Source of the DNA: Treponema maltophilum ATCC 51939
Lineage (GTDB): Bacteria > Spirochaetota > Spirochaetia > Treponematales > Treponemataceae
Reading direction: 5' to 3'
DNA: 64,000 bases
NCBI RefSeq assembly: GCF_000413055.1
Contig: NZ_KE332518.1
Location: 2,357,583-2,421,582, forward strand
Positions 46,487-56,574 of this stretch are shown here, piece by piece. The notes below the pieces were generated by a model. The model was given only the letters and a program-made list of their open reading frames with translations, was not told where the DNA came from and searched no databases. How positions within the stretch are numbered: position 1 is the first letter of the stretch; each line of letters starts with the position of its first letter. The position numbers were made by a program, and so were the translations under genes.

Positions 46487-46515
46487 TTGACTGTCGACGC
46501 GTCATAGGGTATTCT
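46487..46515 (+). promoter_or_regulatory. leaderless-type promoter of the symporter gene
   Basis: TTGACT (46487-46492) and TATTCT (46510-46515), 17-base spacer, 6 bases before ATG 46522 and no Shine-Dalgarno. Confidence 0.65.
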
Positions 46516-46521
46516 TCGAAT

Positions 46522-47751
46522 ATGAAAATTTGGATAAAGTTTCTTATCGGCTGTACGCTCGGCATTCTTTTGGCTTTGTTTTTGCCCTTCGAACACATTC
46601 AACTCAAAGCTTTTTTTAAATTTTGCGCGGAACTTACCGTAAGAATGGGACGGTATTTTTTGCTGCCCGTTCTTTTTTTCAACATGACAATCGCCGTAAC
46701 CAAGCTGCGCGACACGCGGAAACTGCTGCGCACCGGTCTTTTTACCCTCATAACCGGAGCGGGAATTACGCTTATAACGACTTTAATCGGCATCGTTTCC
46801 GCCCTTATCATAAAACTGCCGCGCATTCCCATTTCGGTTGAAAAACTGTCCGAACCGATAAGCCTGAATCTTTCCGAGCATTTTTTATCCTTATTTCCGT
46901 ACAACGGCGTCGGTGCGCTTTTTGACGGCGCTTTTTTGTTGCCCGTTTTTGTTTTAGCCGGATTTTTGGGTGCGGGCTTCGCATCCGACAGCATCAGAGC
47001 AAAGCCCGCCTTTACTCTGTTCGATTCGCTTTCCAGAATCAGCTACGCCGTGTTAAGTTTTTTTACGGACTTAATCGCAATCGGCATCATCGCCGTATCG
47101 TGCATGTGGGCGCTGACTTTTTTTGAAACCCTCGCGTCGGGAACTTTTACCGGGTTATTCCTTTTATTGATTGCGGATACCGTCATCATTATCGCAGGCC
47201 TTTTGCCCGTACTTTTGCGCTTTTTGTGCCGCGAAAATCACCCGTATAAGGTTTTGTTTGCCGGTATTGCGCCGATTATCGGGGCTTTGTTTTCGGGCGA
47301 CGTAAATTTCAGCCTTGCGCTGAACCTTCGGCACGCAAAAGACAGTTTGGGCATCCGGCGCAGAATCGGAGCGGTAAGCATGCCGATTTTTTCCGTTTTT
47401 GCCCGCGGCGGAACGGCCATGGTTATCGCCGTATCTTTTATCGTCGTTCTGCGCTCCTACTCCAGCCTCGGCATCTTTTTCAGCGACATTCTGTGGCTCA
47501 CGGGGCTGTCGTTCGGCATTTCGTTTTGCTTAGGCTCTTTTCCGACCGGCGGCGCGTTCGCGGCTCTTACGATTTTATGTACCGTCTACGGGCGCGGCTT
47601 TGAAGCCGGTTATTTGCTGCTCAAGCCCGCCGCTGCCGTTATCTGCGCCTTTGCCGCCGCAATAGACACGGCTATATCGCTGTTTGCAACCTACTATGTC
47701 GCCTCGCGCGAAAAGATGGTTATCCATAAAGAATTGAAGCAGTATGTTTAA
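46522..47751 (+). CDS. dicarboxylate/amino acid:cation symporter (SDF/DAACS family)
   Basis: Membrane symporter of 409 residues with about eight helices and re-entrant loops. Family marks are RMGRYFLLPVLFFNM near the start, the second loop region SVFARGGTAMV, and DVNFSLAL. The usual NMDG cation motif is not evident, so substrate and coupling ion cannot be stated. ATG 46522 stands directly after a promoter. The stop overlaps the convergent dtd stop by four bases. Confidence 0.82.
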   Translation: MKIWIKFLIGCTLGILLALFLPFEHIQLKAFFKFCAELTVRMGRYFLLPVLFFNMTIAVTKLRDTRKLLRTGLFTLITGAGITLITTLIGIVSALIIKLPRIPISVEKLSEPISLNLSEHFLSLFPYNGVGALFDGAFLLPVFVLAGFLGAGFASDSIRAKPAFTLFDSLSRISYAVLSFFTDLIAIGIIAVSCMWALTFFETLASGTFTGLFLLLIADTVIIIAGLLPVLLRFLCRENHPYKVLFAGIAPIIGALFSGDVNFSLALNLRHAKDSLGIRRRIGAVSMPIFSVFARGGTAMVIAVSFIVVLRSYSSLGIFFSDILWLTGLSFGISFCLGSFPTGGAFAALTILCTVYGRGFEAGYLLLKPAAAVICAFAAAIDTAISLFATYYVASREKMVIHKELKQYV

Positions 47752-48188
47752 TCCGTCTCCAGCATTATCGTAAACGGACCGTCGTTGACGAGCGAAACTT
47801 TCATATCGGCACCGAAAATGCCGTGAGCAACCTTTGCAAAGCGGCTTTCGCAGCACGACAAAAAATATTCATATATGCTTTTTGCATAAGCAGGCTCGGC
47901 GGCGTTTTCAAAGCCCGGCCGGTTGCCGCGCTTACAGTCCGCATACAGCGTAAACTGCGAAACCACAAGCAGTTCTCCGCCTACGTCTTCTATCGATAAA
48001 TTGGTCTTTCCGTTTTCGTCTTCAAAAATACGCAGTTTTCGGATTTTTTCCGCCGTTTTTTCGGCAATTTCTTTTGTGTCCGCATGGGTTACGCCTAAAA
48101 AAACAAGAAATCCGCGCGAAATTGAAGCGCAGCATTCACCGTCAACACAAACGGAAGCCGAAAGAACACGCTGAATTAATGCTTTCAT
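47748..48188 (-). CDS. dtd: D-aminoacyl-tRNA deacylase Dtd
   Basis: Proofreading enzyme that removes D-amino acids (and Gly) from mischarged tRNA. The 146 residues carry the catalytic SQFTLYAD segment and the C-terminal motif NDGPFT, where Phe replaces the usual Val of GPVT. The ATG overlaps the hisB stop (TAATG), so translation is coupled. It is third in the hisG-hisB-dtd operon. Confidence 0.92.
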   Translation of the reverse strand: MKALIQRVLSASVCVDGECCASISRGFLVFLGVTHADTKEIAEKTAEKIRKLRIFEDENGKTNLSIEDVGGELLVVSQFTLYADCKRGNRPGFENAAEPAYAKSIYEYFLSCCESRFAKVAHGIFGADMKVSLVNDGPFTIMLETD

Positions 48189-48808
48189 TATACGATAATG
48201 CCCTTTGTTGAAGGAATCGCGTTTCCGCGCCGGCTGTCCGGGGCAACGGCGTCGCGGATCGCGCGCGAAGCGGCTTTAAACAGCGCTTCCATTTTATGAT
48301 GGTCGCTTCTGCCGCGCAGCGCATCAAGGTGCAAAGAACACTTTGCCGTGCTTACAAAGCCCTGCCAAAAATCTTCAAAACAATCGGTTTGAAACAGCGT
48401 TTCCTTTCCGTTCGGCGCGCGGCTTACAAGCGGAGTACCGGTTAAATTCGCTTCACACACAAGATAGGAGCGCCCGCCGAAATCGACCGCGGCACGGCAC
48501 AGCGTTTCATCCATCGGGTATAGGCAGGATCCGGCGCGGTAAATCCCCGCACACGAACCGAGTGCTTGAGCAAAGGCGCTGCCTAAAACGATCCCCGTAT
48601 CTTCGAGCAAGTGGTGCTGATCGACTTCCAAATCGCCTTTCAACGTACCGGAAAGATCAAACAAACCGTGTTTGCAAAACGAGTGCAGCATGTGCGTAAA
48701 AAAACCGACGGGACAATCGACATTGCATACACCTGTGCCGTCCACGTTAAGAGAAAGCGATATGTTCGTTTCGGCGGTCCGCCGCTCTATAAAGGCCGTT
48801 CTGTTCAT
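48188..48808 (-). CDS. hisB: imidazoleglycerol-phosphate dehydratase HisB
   Basis: Dehydratase of histidine biosynthesis, 206 residues, monofunctional without the phosphatase domain. The two metal-site motifs are present: DQHHLLEDTGI and SDHHKMEALFKA, with the CPVGFFTHML start. It begins one base after the hisG stop region (TAAAATG). Of the histidine pathway, only hisG and hisB are in this window. Confidence 0.92.
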   Translation of the reverse strand: MNRTAFIERRTAETNISLSLNVDGTGVCNVDCPVGFFTHMLHSFCKHGLFDLSGTLKGDLEVDQHHLLEDTGIVLGSAFAQALGSCAGIYRAGSCLYPMDETLCRAAVDFGGRSYLVCEANLTGTPLVSRAPNGKETLFQTDCFEDFWQGFVSTAKCSLHLDALRGRSDHHKMEALFKAASRAIRDAVAPDSRRGNAIPSTKGIIV

Positions 48809-48809
48809 T

Positions 48810-49703
48810 TTACGCCAGTACCTTCCGCAGTTCATACTCCAAAATATCGGTTGCGCCCAACTCTTTTAAACGCGGCAGCAAGGCGGGAACTTCGCTTTGT
48901 TTTACCGCAATCTTTACGGCATAGCCGGCGGAGTTTAAGGCGCCTGTGCCGGAGGAATCGGCGGTATTTCCCGAATAAAGCGGCGATATGGTCGGGCTTC
49001 GCATGGAAGGAAGCGCATGCACAAGCTTGTCGAAATTTTCGGCACTGACGTTCATTTCAAGCATAACGCGCCCGTGAGCGTTCAGCACGGCTTCAAACAG
49101 CATTTTCAATTTAAGGATTTTTTGCTTTTTTACGGGATCCGCCATTGCGGCCTTCGACGCAAAAAAGCGCGTGGAACTGTTCAGTATCGTTTCGACAATG
49201 CGCAACCCGTTTTCGGCAAGGGTACGGCCGGTCGCCGTGTTATCGATAATCATATCCGCATCGTCCGGCGGAAAAACTTCGGTCGCCCCGTATGTGCGGA
49301 AGACAACCGCTTCAAGCTTTTTTTCTTCAAGCCAGCGGCGCGCAATATGTTTGTATTCGGTCGCCACAATAAGACGCTTCGATTTTAAATCTTCATCTTT
49401 TAAGCCTGCCGGAACCGCGGCAACAATACGCACCGGATCGAAGCCCAAGTCCAAAACTTCTTCGACGTCGGCTTCGGTTTCTTCAACCCAATCGCGGCCG
49501 GTAAATCCGCAGTCGTGCGCCCCGAACTCCAACAGTTTACCGATATTTTGAGGTTTCATAACCTTTGCTTCCAAGTCGTCCTGATTGACAACCGGCCGGT
49601 ACGCCCGCTCGGGCAGTTTTATAGAAATGCCGGCTCCGGCAAACAACTCGGCAACGTTATCGTAAATTCGGCCTTTCGGCAACAATACCTTTAATTTATC
49701 CAT
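48810..49703 (-). CDS. hisG: ATP phosphoribosyltransferase HisG (long form)
   Basis: Catalyses the first step of histidine synthesis from ATP and PRPP. The 297 residues are of the long form, with the catalytic domain (about 1-210), the PRPP motif DMIIDNTATGRTL and a C-terminal regulatory ACT-like domain (about 215-297). ATG 49703 is preferred; it follows a TATGAT box by 6 bases with no Shine-Dalgarno. A TTG five codons upstream is less likely. Confidence 0.93.
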   Translation of the reverse strand: MDKLKVLLPKGRIYDNVAELFAGAGISIKLPERAYRPVVNQDDLEAKVMKPQNIGKLLEFGAHDCGFTGRDWVEETEADVEEVLDLGFDPVRIVAAVPAGLKDEDLKSKRLIVATEYKHIARRWLEEKKLEAVVFRTYGATEVFPPDDADMIIDNTATGRTLAENGLRIVETILNSSTRFFASKAAMADPVKKQKILKLKMLFEAVLNAHGRVMLEMNVSAENFDKLVHALPSMRSPTISPLYSGNTADSSGTGALNSAGYAVKIAVKQSEVPALLPRLKELGATDILEYELRKVLA

Positions 49704-49709
49704 GCACCC

Positions 49710-49738
49710 ATCATACAAAAAAACACCCGCCTTGTACA
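49710..49738 (-). promoter_or_regulatory. leaderless-type promoter of hisG
   Basis: TGTACA (49733-49738) and TATGAT (49710-49715) on the minus strand have a 17-base spacer and end 6 bases before ATG 49703. The -35 box is weak. Confidence 0.5.
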
Positions 49739-49807
49739 GACTTTACTACACAGAACGACATTTTTAATAAATATGTCAAAACAGACATGTGAAAATTTAT
49801 ACAGCCC

Positions 49808-49836
49808 TTGCCGTTCCCGTTATTCCGAAGTATACT
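49808..49836 (+). promoter_or_regulatory. leaderless-type promoter of the YjbQ-like gene
   Basis: TTGCCG (49808-49813) and TATACT (49831-49836) have a 17-base spacer. Six bases separate the -10 box from ATG 49843; no Shine-Dalgarno is present. Confidence 0.6.
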
Positions 49837-49842
49837 GTTTGT

Positions 49843-50259
49843 ATGAAAAGTTTTACAAAAGAACTATGGTTTAACACCTCAAAGGAACGCGAGTTTATCA
49901 ATATTACACCGACGGTCGAACGGCTGCTTGCCGAGTCGGGCATACGTGAAGGCTTGGTTTTGGCAAATGCGATGCACATTACCGCAAGCGTCTTTATAAA
50001 TGATGACGAAAGCGGCCTTCATCACGACTTTGACGTATGGCTTGAAAAACTTGCGCCGCACGAACCGGTTTCATCGTATCGGCACAATGTCGGCGAAACA
50101 AACGCGGACGCGCATATGAAACGTCAAATTATGGGACGCGAGGTTGTCGTGGCCGTTACCGAAGGAAAGTTGCACTTAGGACCCTGGGAACAGATTTTTT
50201 ACGGCGAGTTCGACGGCAGACGAAAAAAGCGCGTACTGGTAAAAATCATCGGAGAATAA
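49843..50259 (+). CDS. YjbQ-family protein (secondary thiamine-phosphate synthase type)
   Basis: Cytoplasmic protein of 138 residues. The UPF0047/YjbQ signature [19 protein letters not shown] is followed by [19 protein letters not shown]. Members can show weak thiamine-phosphate synthase activity, but the physiological role is not settled. The start MKSFTKELW is chosen over an upstream in-frame ATG because of the promoter spacing and the family length. queH follows by four bases. Confidence 0.88.
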   Translation: MKSFTKELWFNTSKEREFINITPTVERLLAESGIREGLVLANAMHITASVFINDDESGLHHDFDVWLEKLAPHEPVSSYRHNVGETNADAHMKRQIMGREVVVAVTEGKLHLGPWEQIFYGEFDGRRKKRVLVKIIGE

Positions 50260-50263
50260 GATC

Positions 50264-51028
50264 GTGAATCAAAAACAAAACTACGACAAGCTTTTTTCTC
50301 TTGAACTTGAACGCATAGCACAGTCGAGCGAGTTTATATACAAAAAACCGCGCCTTTTGCTCCACGCATGCTGCGGTCCCTGTTCGTCGGCCGTATTGGA
50401 ACGCCTTGCCGATCATTTTAAAATTACGATTTTTTATTATAATCCGAACATCCACCCGGCCACCGAGTATGAGCGCCGGCTCGAAGAACTTGCTTTCTTT
50501 TTGAACCGTCGCCAACATAAACATCGAACGGAAACGTCGGACTCGACAGTCGACCTTGTTCGTGCCGATTACAATATCGGGGATTTTTTTGCCGCCGTCA
50601 ACATCGAAGAACTTCCCGAACGGGCGCAAGAATCCGAGCGCGGCGAGCGCTGTTTTGCCTGTTATCACCTGCGCATGAAAAAAGCGGCTTTGTACGCGCT
50701 TGAAAACGGCTTCGACTATTTTACGACAACGCTTTCGATCAGCCCGCACAAAAACAGTGAAAAGATCAACGAGATCGGAGCCGCCCTTGAAAGAGAACTG
50801 TCGGAAGCCGGCTTGGCGTCCAATGCTCCGCTTCGGCAAAAACCCGCCGTCCCGCGTTATTTGTATGCCGATTTTAAAAAACAGAACGGCTACAAGCGCT
50901 CCCTTGAAATTTCCGCCGAATACGGACTGTACCGCCAAGATTACTGCGGATGCATATATTCAAAACAAAACAGTGAAACCCACCGTTCCGCGCAGCAGAA
51001 CCGCGTCAACGCAGAGGTTTTTTCTTGA
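50264..51028 (+). CDS. queH: epoxyqueuosine reductase QueH
   Basis: Completes queuosine synthesis by reducing epoxyqueuosine in tRNA. The 254 residues have LLHACCGPCSSAVLERL near the start, CFACYHLRM, and a CGCIYSKQ near the end, the cysteines proposed to bind Fe-S and iron. It starts at GTG 50264 with GGAG 9 bases upstream, four bases after the YjbQ gene stop. Confidence 0.93.
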   Translation: MNQKQNYDKLFSLELERIAQSSEFIYKKPRLLLHACCGPCSSAVLERLADHFKITIFYYNPNIHPATEYERRLEELAFFLNRRQHKHRTETSDSTVDLVRADYNIGDFFAAVNIEELPERAQESERGERCFACYHLRMKKAALYALENGFDYFTTTLSISPHKNSEKINEIGAALERELSEAGLASNAPLRQKPAVPRYLYADFKKQNGYKRSLEISAEYGLYRQDYCGCIYSKQNSETHRSAQQNRVNAEVFS

Positions 51029-51421
51029 AAATCTTCTTAAACGCTTCATCTTGCTTTTTTTTGCTGCTTTCGGCGGCACAAATTTTTCTTTTTGCGGACT
51101 TTTCGGCATCGGTCTTAAATATTTGGGTTTAAGTTTTCACCCAGCAGGAGCCACAACCGCGCCATTCGAACAAAAATGTTTCACGTGAAACATTTTAGGA
51201 TGAATATGAAAAAATGATTGATTATTATCCGGTGATTTCGGCAGCGATGAAAATGTTTTTATCAAACGCTACTCTTTCGATATAAAACCTTGCCGTCAAT
51301 TCGGCAAACATTCACCGTAAGATTCCCGAAAAACATCCATATGAATTAAATTTCCGCTTGTAATAAAACGATCTCGGAATAAAAATCGGAGGATTCTATT
51401 TTATAAGAGCCATTTCTCGGT
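51029..51421. other. intergenic region with parS and no recognisable gene
   Basis: About 390 bases without a supported gene. It holds the parS site at 51175 and, next to the HicB relic, sequence that has no coherent frame. No terminator after queH is obvious. The lower part is A/T-rich and looks like decayed coding sequence. Confidence 0.6.
51175..51194. promoter_or_regulatory. parS centromere site
   Basis: TGTTTCACGTGAAACA (51177-51192) is an exact match to the ParB-binding parS consensus, and the palindrome extends to 20 bases. It lies in the non-coding gap after queH, about 5.4 kb from the dnaA start. It should load ParB/Spo0J for origin segregation. ParA and ParB genes are not in the window. 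Confidence 0.93.
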
Positions 51422-51517
51422 TTATGCGTTCTTCAACTTACAAAACTCGATATAATCATCAACGGAAGATTCAAAGGCGGCTTTCAGTTCCGAAACGGAA
51501 GAGCCTTCAAATTTATT
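51422..51517 (-). pseudogene. HicB-type antitoxin fragment
   Basis: Translation of this stretch gives NKFEGSSVSELKAAFESSVD then DYIEFCKLKNA and a stop, matching the HicB pattern FEGxSVxELxxAFxxxVDDYxxxC. The N-terminal part, the DNA-binding tail and the HicA partner are absent. It lies in frame after the GNAT gene stop, with no start codon of its own. It is a relic of a toxin-antitoxin locus. Confidence 0.75.
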
Positions 51518-52084
51518 TCAAACAGGTGTTTTATTTTGTACATCCGTTTTTTTTTCCAATATTTCGCCGTTTTCCGCGCGCTGAACAAAAACATAGCCTA
51601 AACCGGCATACAGATTTTTGGCGGCGGAATTGGAATCCTCTACATGTAGTCTGATTGTATCGTAGCCGCGTTCAGCCAGAAGTTTTTCAGCAAGCCTGAG
51701 CGCTTTGCGCGCTATGCCTTTACGCCGGTATTCGGGACGAACAAAGATATCCATAAGAAAAGCGATATCCCTTCCTTCTTTTTCGACGGCAAAAAACCAC
51801 AGATAACCGACCGTGATTTCGGCATCACTGTCTGCATAAATACCGGCATAGTCGGAACTAATATCAACACTGTCGGTTACCTGTTTATCGGGACAAAAAT
51901 CGTTTATTTCGATTGCGTACAGATAATGTTTTTTTATTTTTTCACCGTCGGGAAGAAGGGCGTCGATTTCTTTTTCGCAAGCCGAGCGGGATTGTTTTGA
52001 AAACGCGGCGAGGTTTTCAATCATATAAGGCTTAATTGTTTTATAAAGAGCGCCGTCCACGGGCTTTAAAACAATATTCGCCAT
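51518..52084 (-). CDS. GNAT-family N-acetyltransferase
   Basis: Acetyltransferase of 188 residues. The core lies at about 85-175, with the acetyl-CoA motif A VRPEYRRKGIARKALR and LYAGLGYVFVQ. The N-terminal half (about 1-80) is longer than in the minimal fold. The substrate is unknown. It follows gyrA by 18 bases on the same strand. The last ten or so residues (DVQNKTPV) may derive from the HicB relic beyond the stop. Confidence 0.85.
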   Translation of the reverse strand: MANIVLKPVDGALYKTIKPYMIENLAAFSKQSRSACEKEIDALLPDGEKIKKHYLYAIEINDFCPDKQVTDSVDISSDYAGIYADSDAEITVGYLWFFAVEKEGRDIAFLMDIFVRPEYRRKGIARKALRLAEKLLAERGYDTIRLHVEDSNSAAKNLYAGLGYVFVQRAENGEILEKKTDVQNKTPV

Positions 52085-52102
52085 AACGCCTGTTTTTTCC
52101 CT

Positions 52103-54547
52103 TTATTCTTCTTTTTCGACGCGGTCTACACCGATGACAAAGTCGGGTGAATCGATTTTAAGAATGCATACGCCTTGGCTTGCGCGTCCCTGCTGGCTTA
52201 TTGCGGACGCCGCAAGTTTGAGGGTTTTTCCCTGACTGGTTATACACATCACTTCGTCGGTGTCGGCAACGGCAATGACCCCGACAACTTCGCCTGTTTT
52301 GTCATTTACGTTGTAGCCGATTTGGCCTTGCGTTCCGCGTGAATGCACCGAAAACTGATCGAAGTCGACGCGCTTTCCGTAGCCGGATTCGGTAACCAAA
52401 AGCATATTCGCGTTTGTATCGACGCGGACGGCGGCGGTTAATTCGTCCCCGACTGCAAGTTTTAAGCCGGAAACGCCGCGTGAAGAACGTCCCATCGGAC
52501 GCACCGACGTTTCGGTTATGCGCAGCACTTTTCCGCGGCGGGAGGCAAGCGCCAAATCGTCGCTTCCGCCGGTAAGAATCGCCGAAACGATTTTATCTCC
52601 CGCGTCGAGGTTGATTGCAATAATGCCGCGCGTTTTTGCGTTTTTAAAATCGGCGGTTTTAACTTTTTTAATAACGCCGTTTGCGGTCGCCATAAACAAA
52701 TGCTGTTCTTCGCTGAATTCGCGAAGCGATACGACCGTTGCGATTTCTTCGTTCGCACCGATCGCCAAAAGGCTTTTTATATGAGAACCGCGGGATGCGC
52801 GGCCGGCTTCGGGAATTTCGTGTACCTTAATCCAATAGGCTTTTCCCTCGGTCGAAATAAAGACAATGTAGTCGTGGGTGGACGCGACAAAAAGTTGTTT
52901 TATGTAATCGTCTTCAACGAGTTTTGCGCTGTTCGAGCCCTTGCCGCCCTTTCCCTGATTTTTATACGCGGTAACGGGAATGCTCTTTATATAACCCAAG
53001 TGCGAAATAAGAATGACCATATCTTCTTCTTTGATTAGGTCTTCTATATTGATTTCTTCCACTTCGTCCGAAACGATGTCCGTGCGCCGATCGTCGCCGA
53101 ATTTTTCGGCAAGTTCAAGCGTTTCGTTTTTTACAAGCTGAAGGATTTTTTCCGGATGCGCAAGAAGGTCTTTGCATTTTTCGATAAAAAGTTCCAACTC
53201 TTCCAATTCTTTTTTGAGCGTTTCGATTTCGAGACTTGTGAGGCGCTTAAGCTGCATATCGACAATCGCTTGCGACTGAACGTCGTCAAAACCGAAGCGC
53301 TTGGAAAGCGCGTCCTTTGCCGTTTGCGTGTCGCGCGACGAGCGGATGATTTTTATCACTTCATCGATGTTATCGATGGCGACGATGAGGGCGCGCAGGA
53401 TGTGGGCGCGCTCTTCGGCTTTGCGTAAATCAAAACGGATGCGCCGTGTTACGACTTCGTTGCGGTGCTCGACAAAATAGGCAACCAAAGACTTTAAAGT
53501 TAAAACTTCCGGCCGGCCTTTTACGAGCGCAAGGTTGTTTACGCTGAACGAAGACTGCAGCGCGGTTTTTGCAAAAAGCTGATTCAATACGACTTTGGCG
53601 ATGGAACCGCGTTTAAGCTCGATAACGATGCGCAAGCCGGCGCGGTCGGACGTTTCGTCGTTTATGGCCGCTATACCGTCGATGACCTTTTCGCGCGCAA
53701 GCTCACCGATGCGGCTGCACAGCACGGTTGTATTTACCTGATAGGGAACTTCGGTAAACACGATACTTTCACGACCTTTTTTATCGACTTCAATATTAAA
53801 ACGGCCGCGTACGATTATTCTGCCCTTGCCGGTTTTAAAAGCTTGTTTAATGCCTTTGCGGCCGTAGATAACGCCGCCTGTAGGAAAGTCGGGGCCCTTT
53901 ATGTGTTTTGAAAGTTCGTCTATTGAAATATCGTTGTTGTCGATGTATGCGGCAACGGCTGCGGCAATTTCGCGTAAATTGTGCGGCGGCATATTCGTCG
54001 CCATACCGACCGCAATACCGGAAGAACCGTTTGCAAGCAAAAAGGGAAACTTTGCCGGCAAAACGGTCGGCTCGACCGTAGATTCGTCAAAGTTCGGAAT
54101 AAAGTCGACGGTTTCTTTTTTGATGTCTTCGACCATCGTTTCGGCAAGCCGGGCCATTTTGGCTTCGGTATAACGATAGGCTGCGGCAGGGTCGCCGCCG
54201 ATGGTGCCGAAGTTTCCCTGCGGATGGATGACCGGATAACGAAGCGAAAAGTCCTGCCCCAAGCGGACAAGCGCGTCGTATACGGAAGCGTCTCCGTGCG
54301 GGTGATAACTTCCCAGTACATCACCGACAATTTTTGCACACTTTCGCGTCGGACCGGAATAGCGCAGGTTGCGTTCTTCCATGGAATACAAAATGCGCCG
54401 GTGAACGGGCTTGAGTCCGTCGCGGACGTCGGGCAAAGCGCGGCTTACGATAACGGACATCGAATAATCTATGTATGCGCGCTTCATTTCCGTTTCAATA
54501 GGAATCGAAATTAAAACGCCGCCTTCCGGGGTTTTTTGTTCTTCCAT
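52103..54547 (-). CDS. gyrA: DNA gyrase subunit A
   Basis: Breakage-reunion subunit of gyrase, 814 residues. The catalytic Tyr126 lies in AAYRYTE. The quinolone-determining region reads HPHGDASVYD, with Ala87 at the position of E. coli Ser83 and Asp91 at E. coli Asp87. The C-terminal six-bladed pinwheel has repeated strands, and the GyrA-box appears as KNQGKGGKG. ATG 54547 has AAGGA upstream. It is 20 bases after gyrB. Confidence 0.96.
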   Translation of the reverse strand: MEEQKTPEGGVLISIPIETEMKRAYIDYSMSVIVSRALPDVRDGLKPVHRRILYSMEERNLRYSGPTRKCAKIVGDVLGSYHPHGDASVYDALVRLGQDFSLRYPVIHPQGNFGTIGGDPAAAYRYTEAKMARLAETMVEDIKKETVDFIPNFDESTVEPTVLPAKFPFLLANGSSGIAVGMATNMPPHNLREIAAAVAAYIDNNDISIDELSKHIKGPDFPTGGVIYGRKGIKQAFKTGKGRIIVRGRFNIEVDKKGRESIVFTEVPYQVNTTVLCSRIGELAREKVIDGIAAINDETSDRAGLRIVIELKRGSIAKVVLNQLFAKTALQSSFSVNNLALVKGRPEVLTLKSLVAYFVEHRNEVVTRRIRFDLRKAEERAHILRALIVAIDNIDEVIKIIRSSRDTQTAKDALSKRFGFDDVQSQAIVDMQLKRLTSLEIETLKKELEELELFIEKCKDLLAHPEKILQLVKNETLELAEKFGDDRRTDIVSDEVEEINIEDLIKEEDMVILISHLGYIKSIPVTAYKNQGKGGKGSNSAKLVEDDYIKQLFVASTHDYIVFISTEGKAYWIKVHEIPEAGRASRGSHIKSLLAIGANEEIATVVSLREFSEEQHLFMATANGVIKKVKTADFKNAKTRGIIAINLDAGDKIVSAILTGGSDDLALASRRGKVLRITETSVRPMGRSSRGVSGLKLAVGDELTAAVRVDTNANMLLVTESGYGKRVDFDQFSVHSRGTQGQIGYNVNDKTGEVVGVIAVADTDEVMCITSQGKTLKLAASAISQQGRASQGVCILKIDSPDFVIGVDRVEKEE

Positions 54548-54567
54548 CAATATTCCTTCAATCTTCC

Positions 54568-56493
<1,926 letters not shown>

Positions 56494-56536
56494 TTAAAAA
56501 AGAGGTATAAAAAGCAGTAATTTCATTATAGTCATA

Positions 56537-56566
56537 TTGCGGAAAAAAGTAAAGGCAGGTTATAAT
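56537..56566 (+). promoter_or_regulatory. leaderless-type promoter of dnaA
   Basis: TTGCGG (56537-56542) and TATAAT (56561-56566) have an 18-base spacer. The ATG at 56575 lies eight bases after the -10 box, and there is no Shine-Dalgarno before it. Confidence 0.65.
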
Positions 56567-56574
56567 GACGTGCT

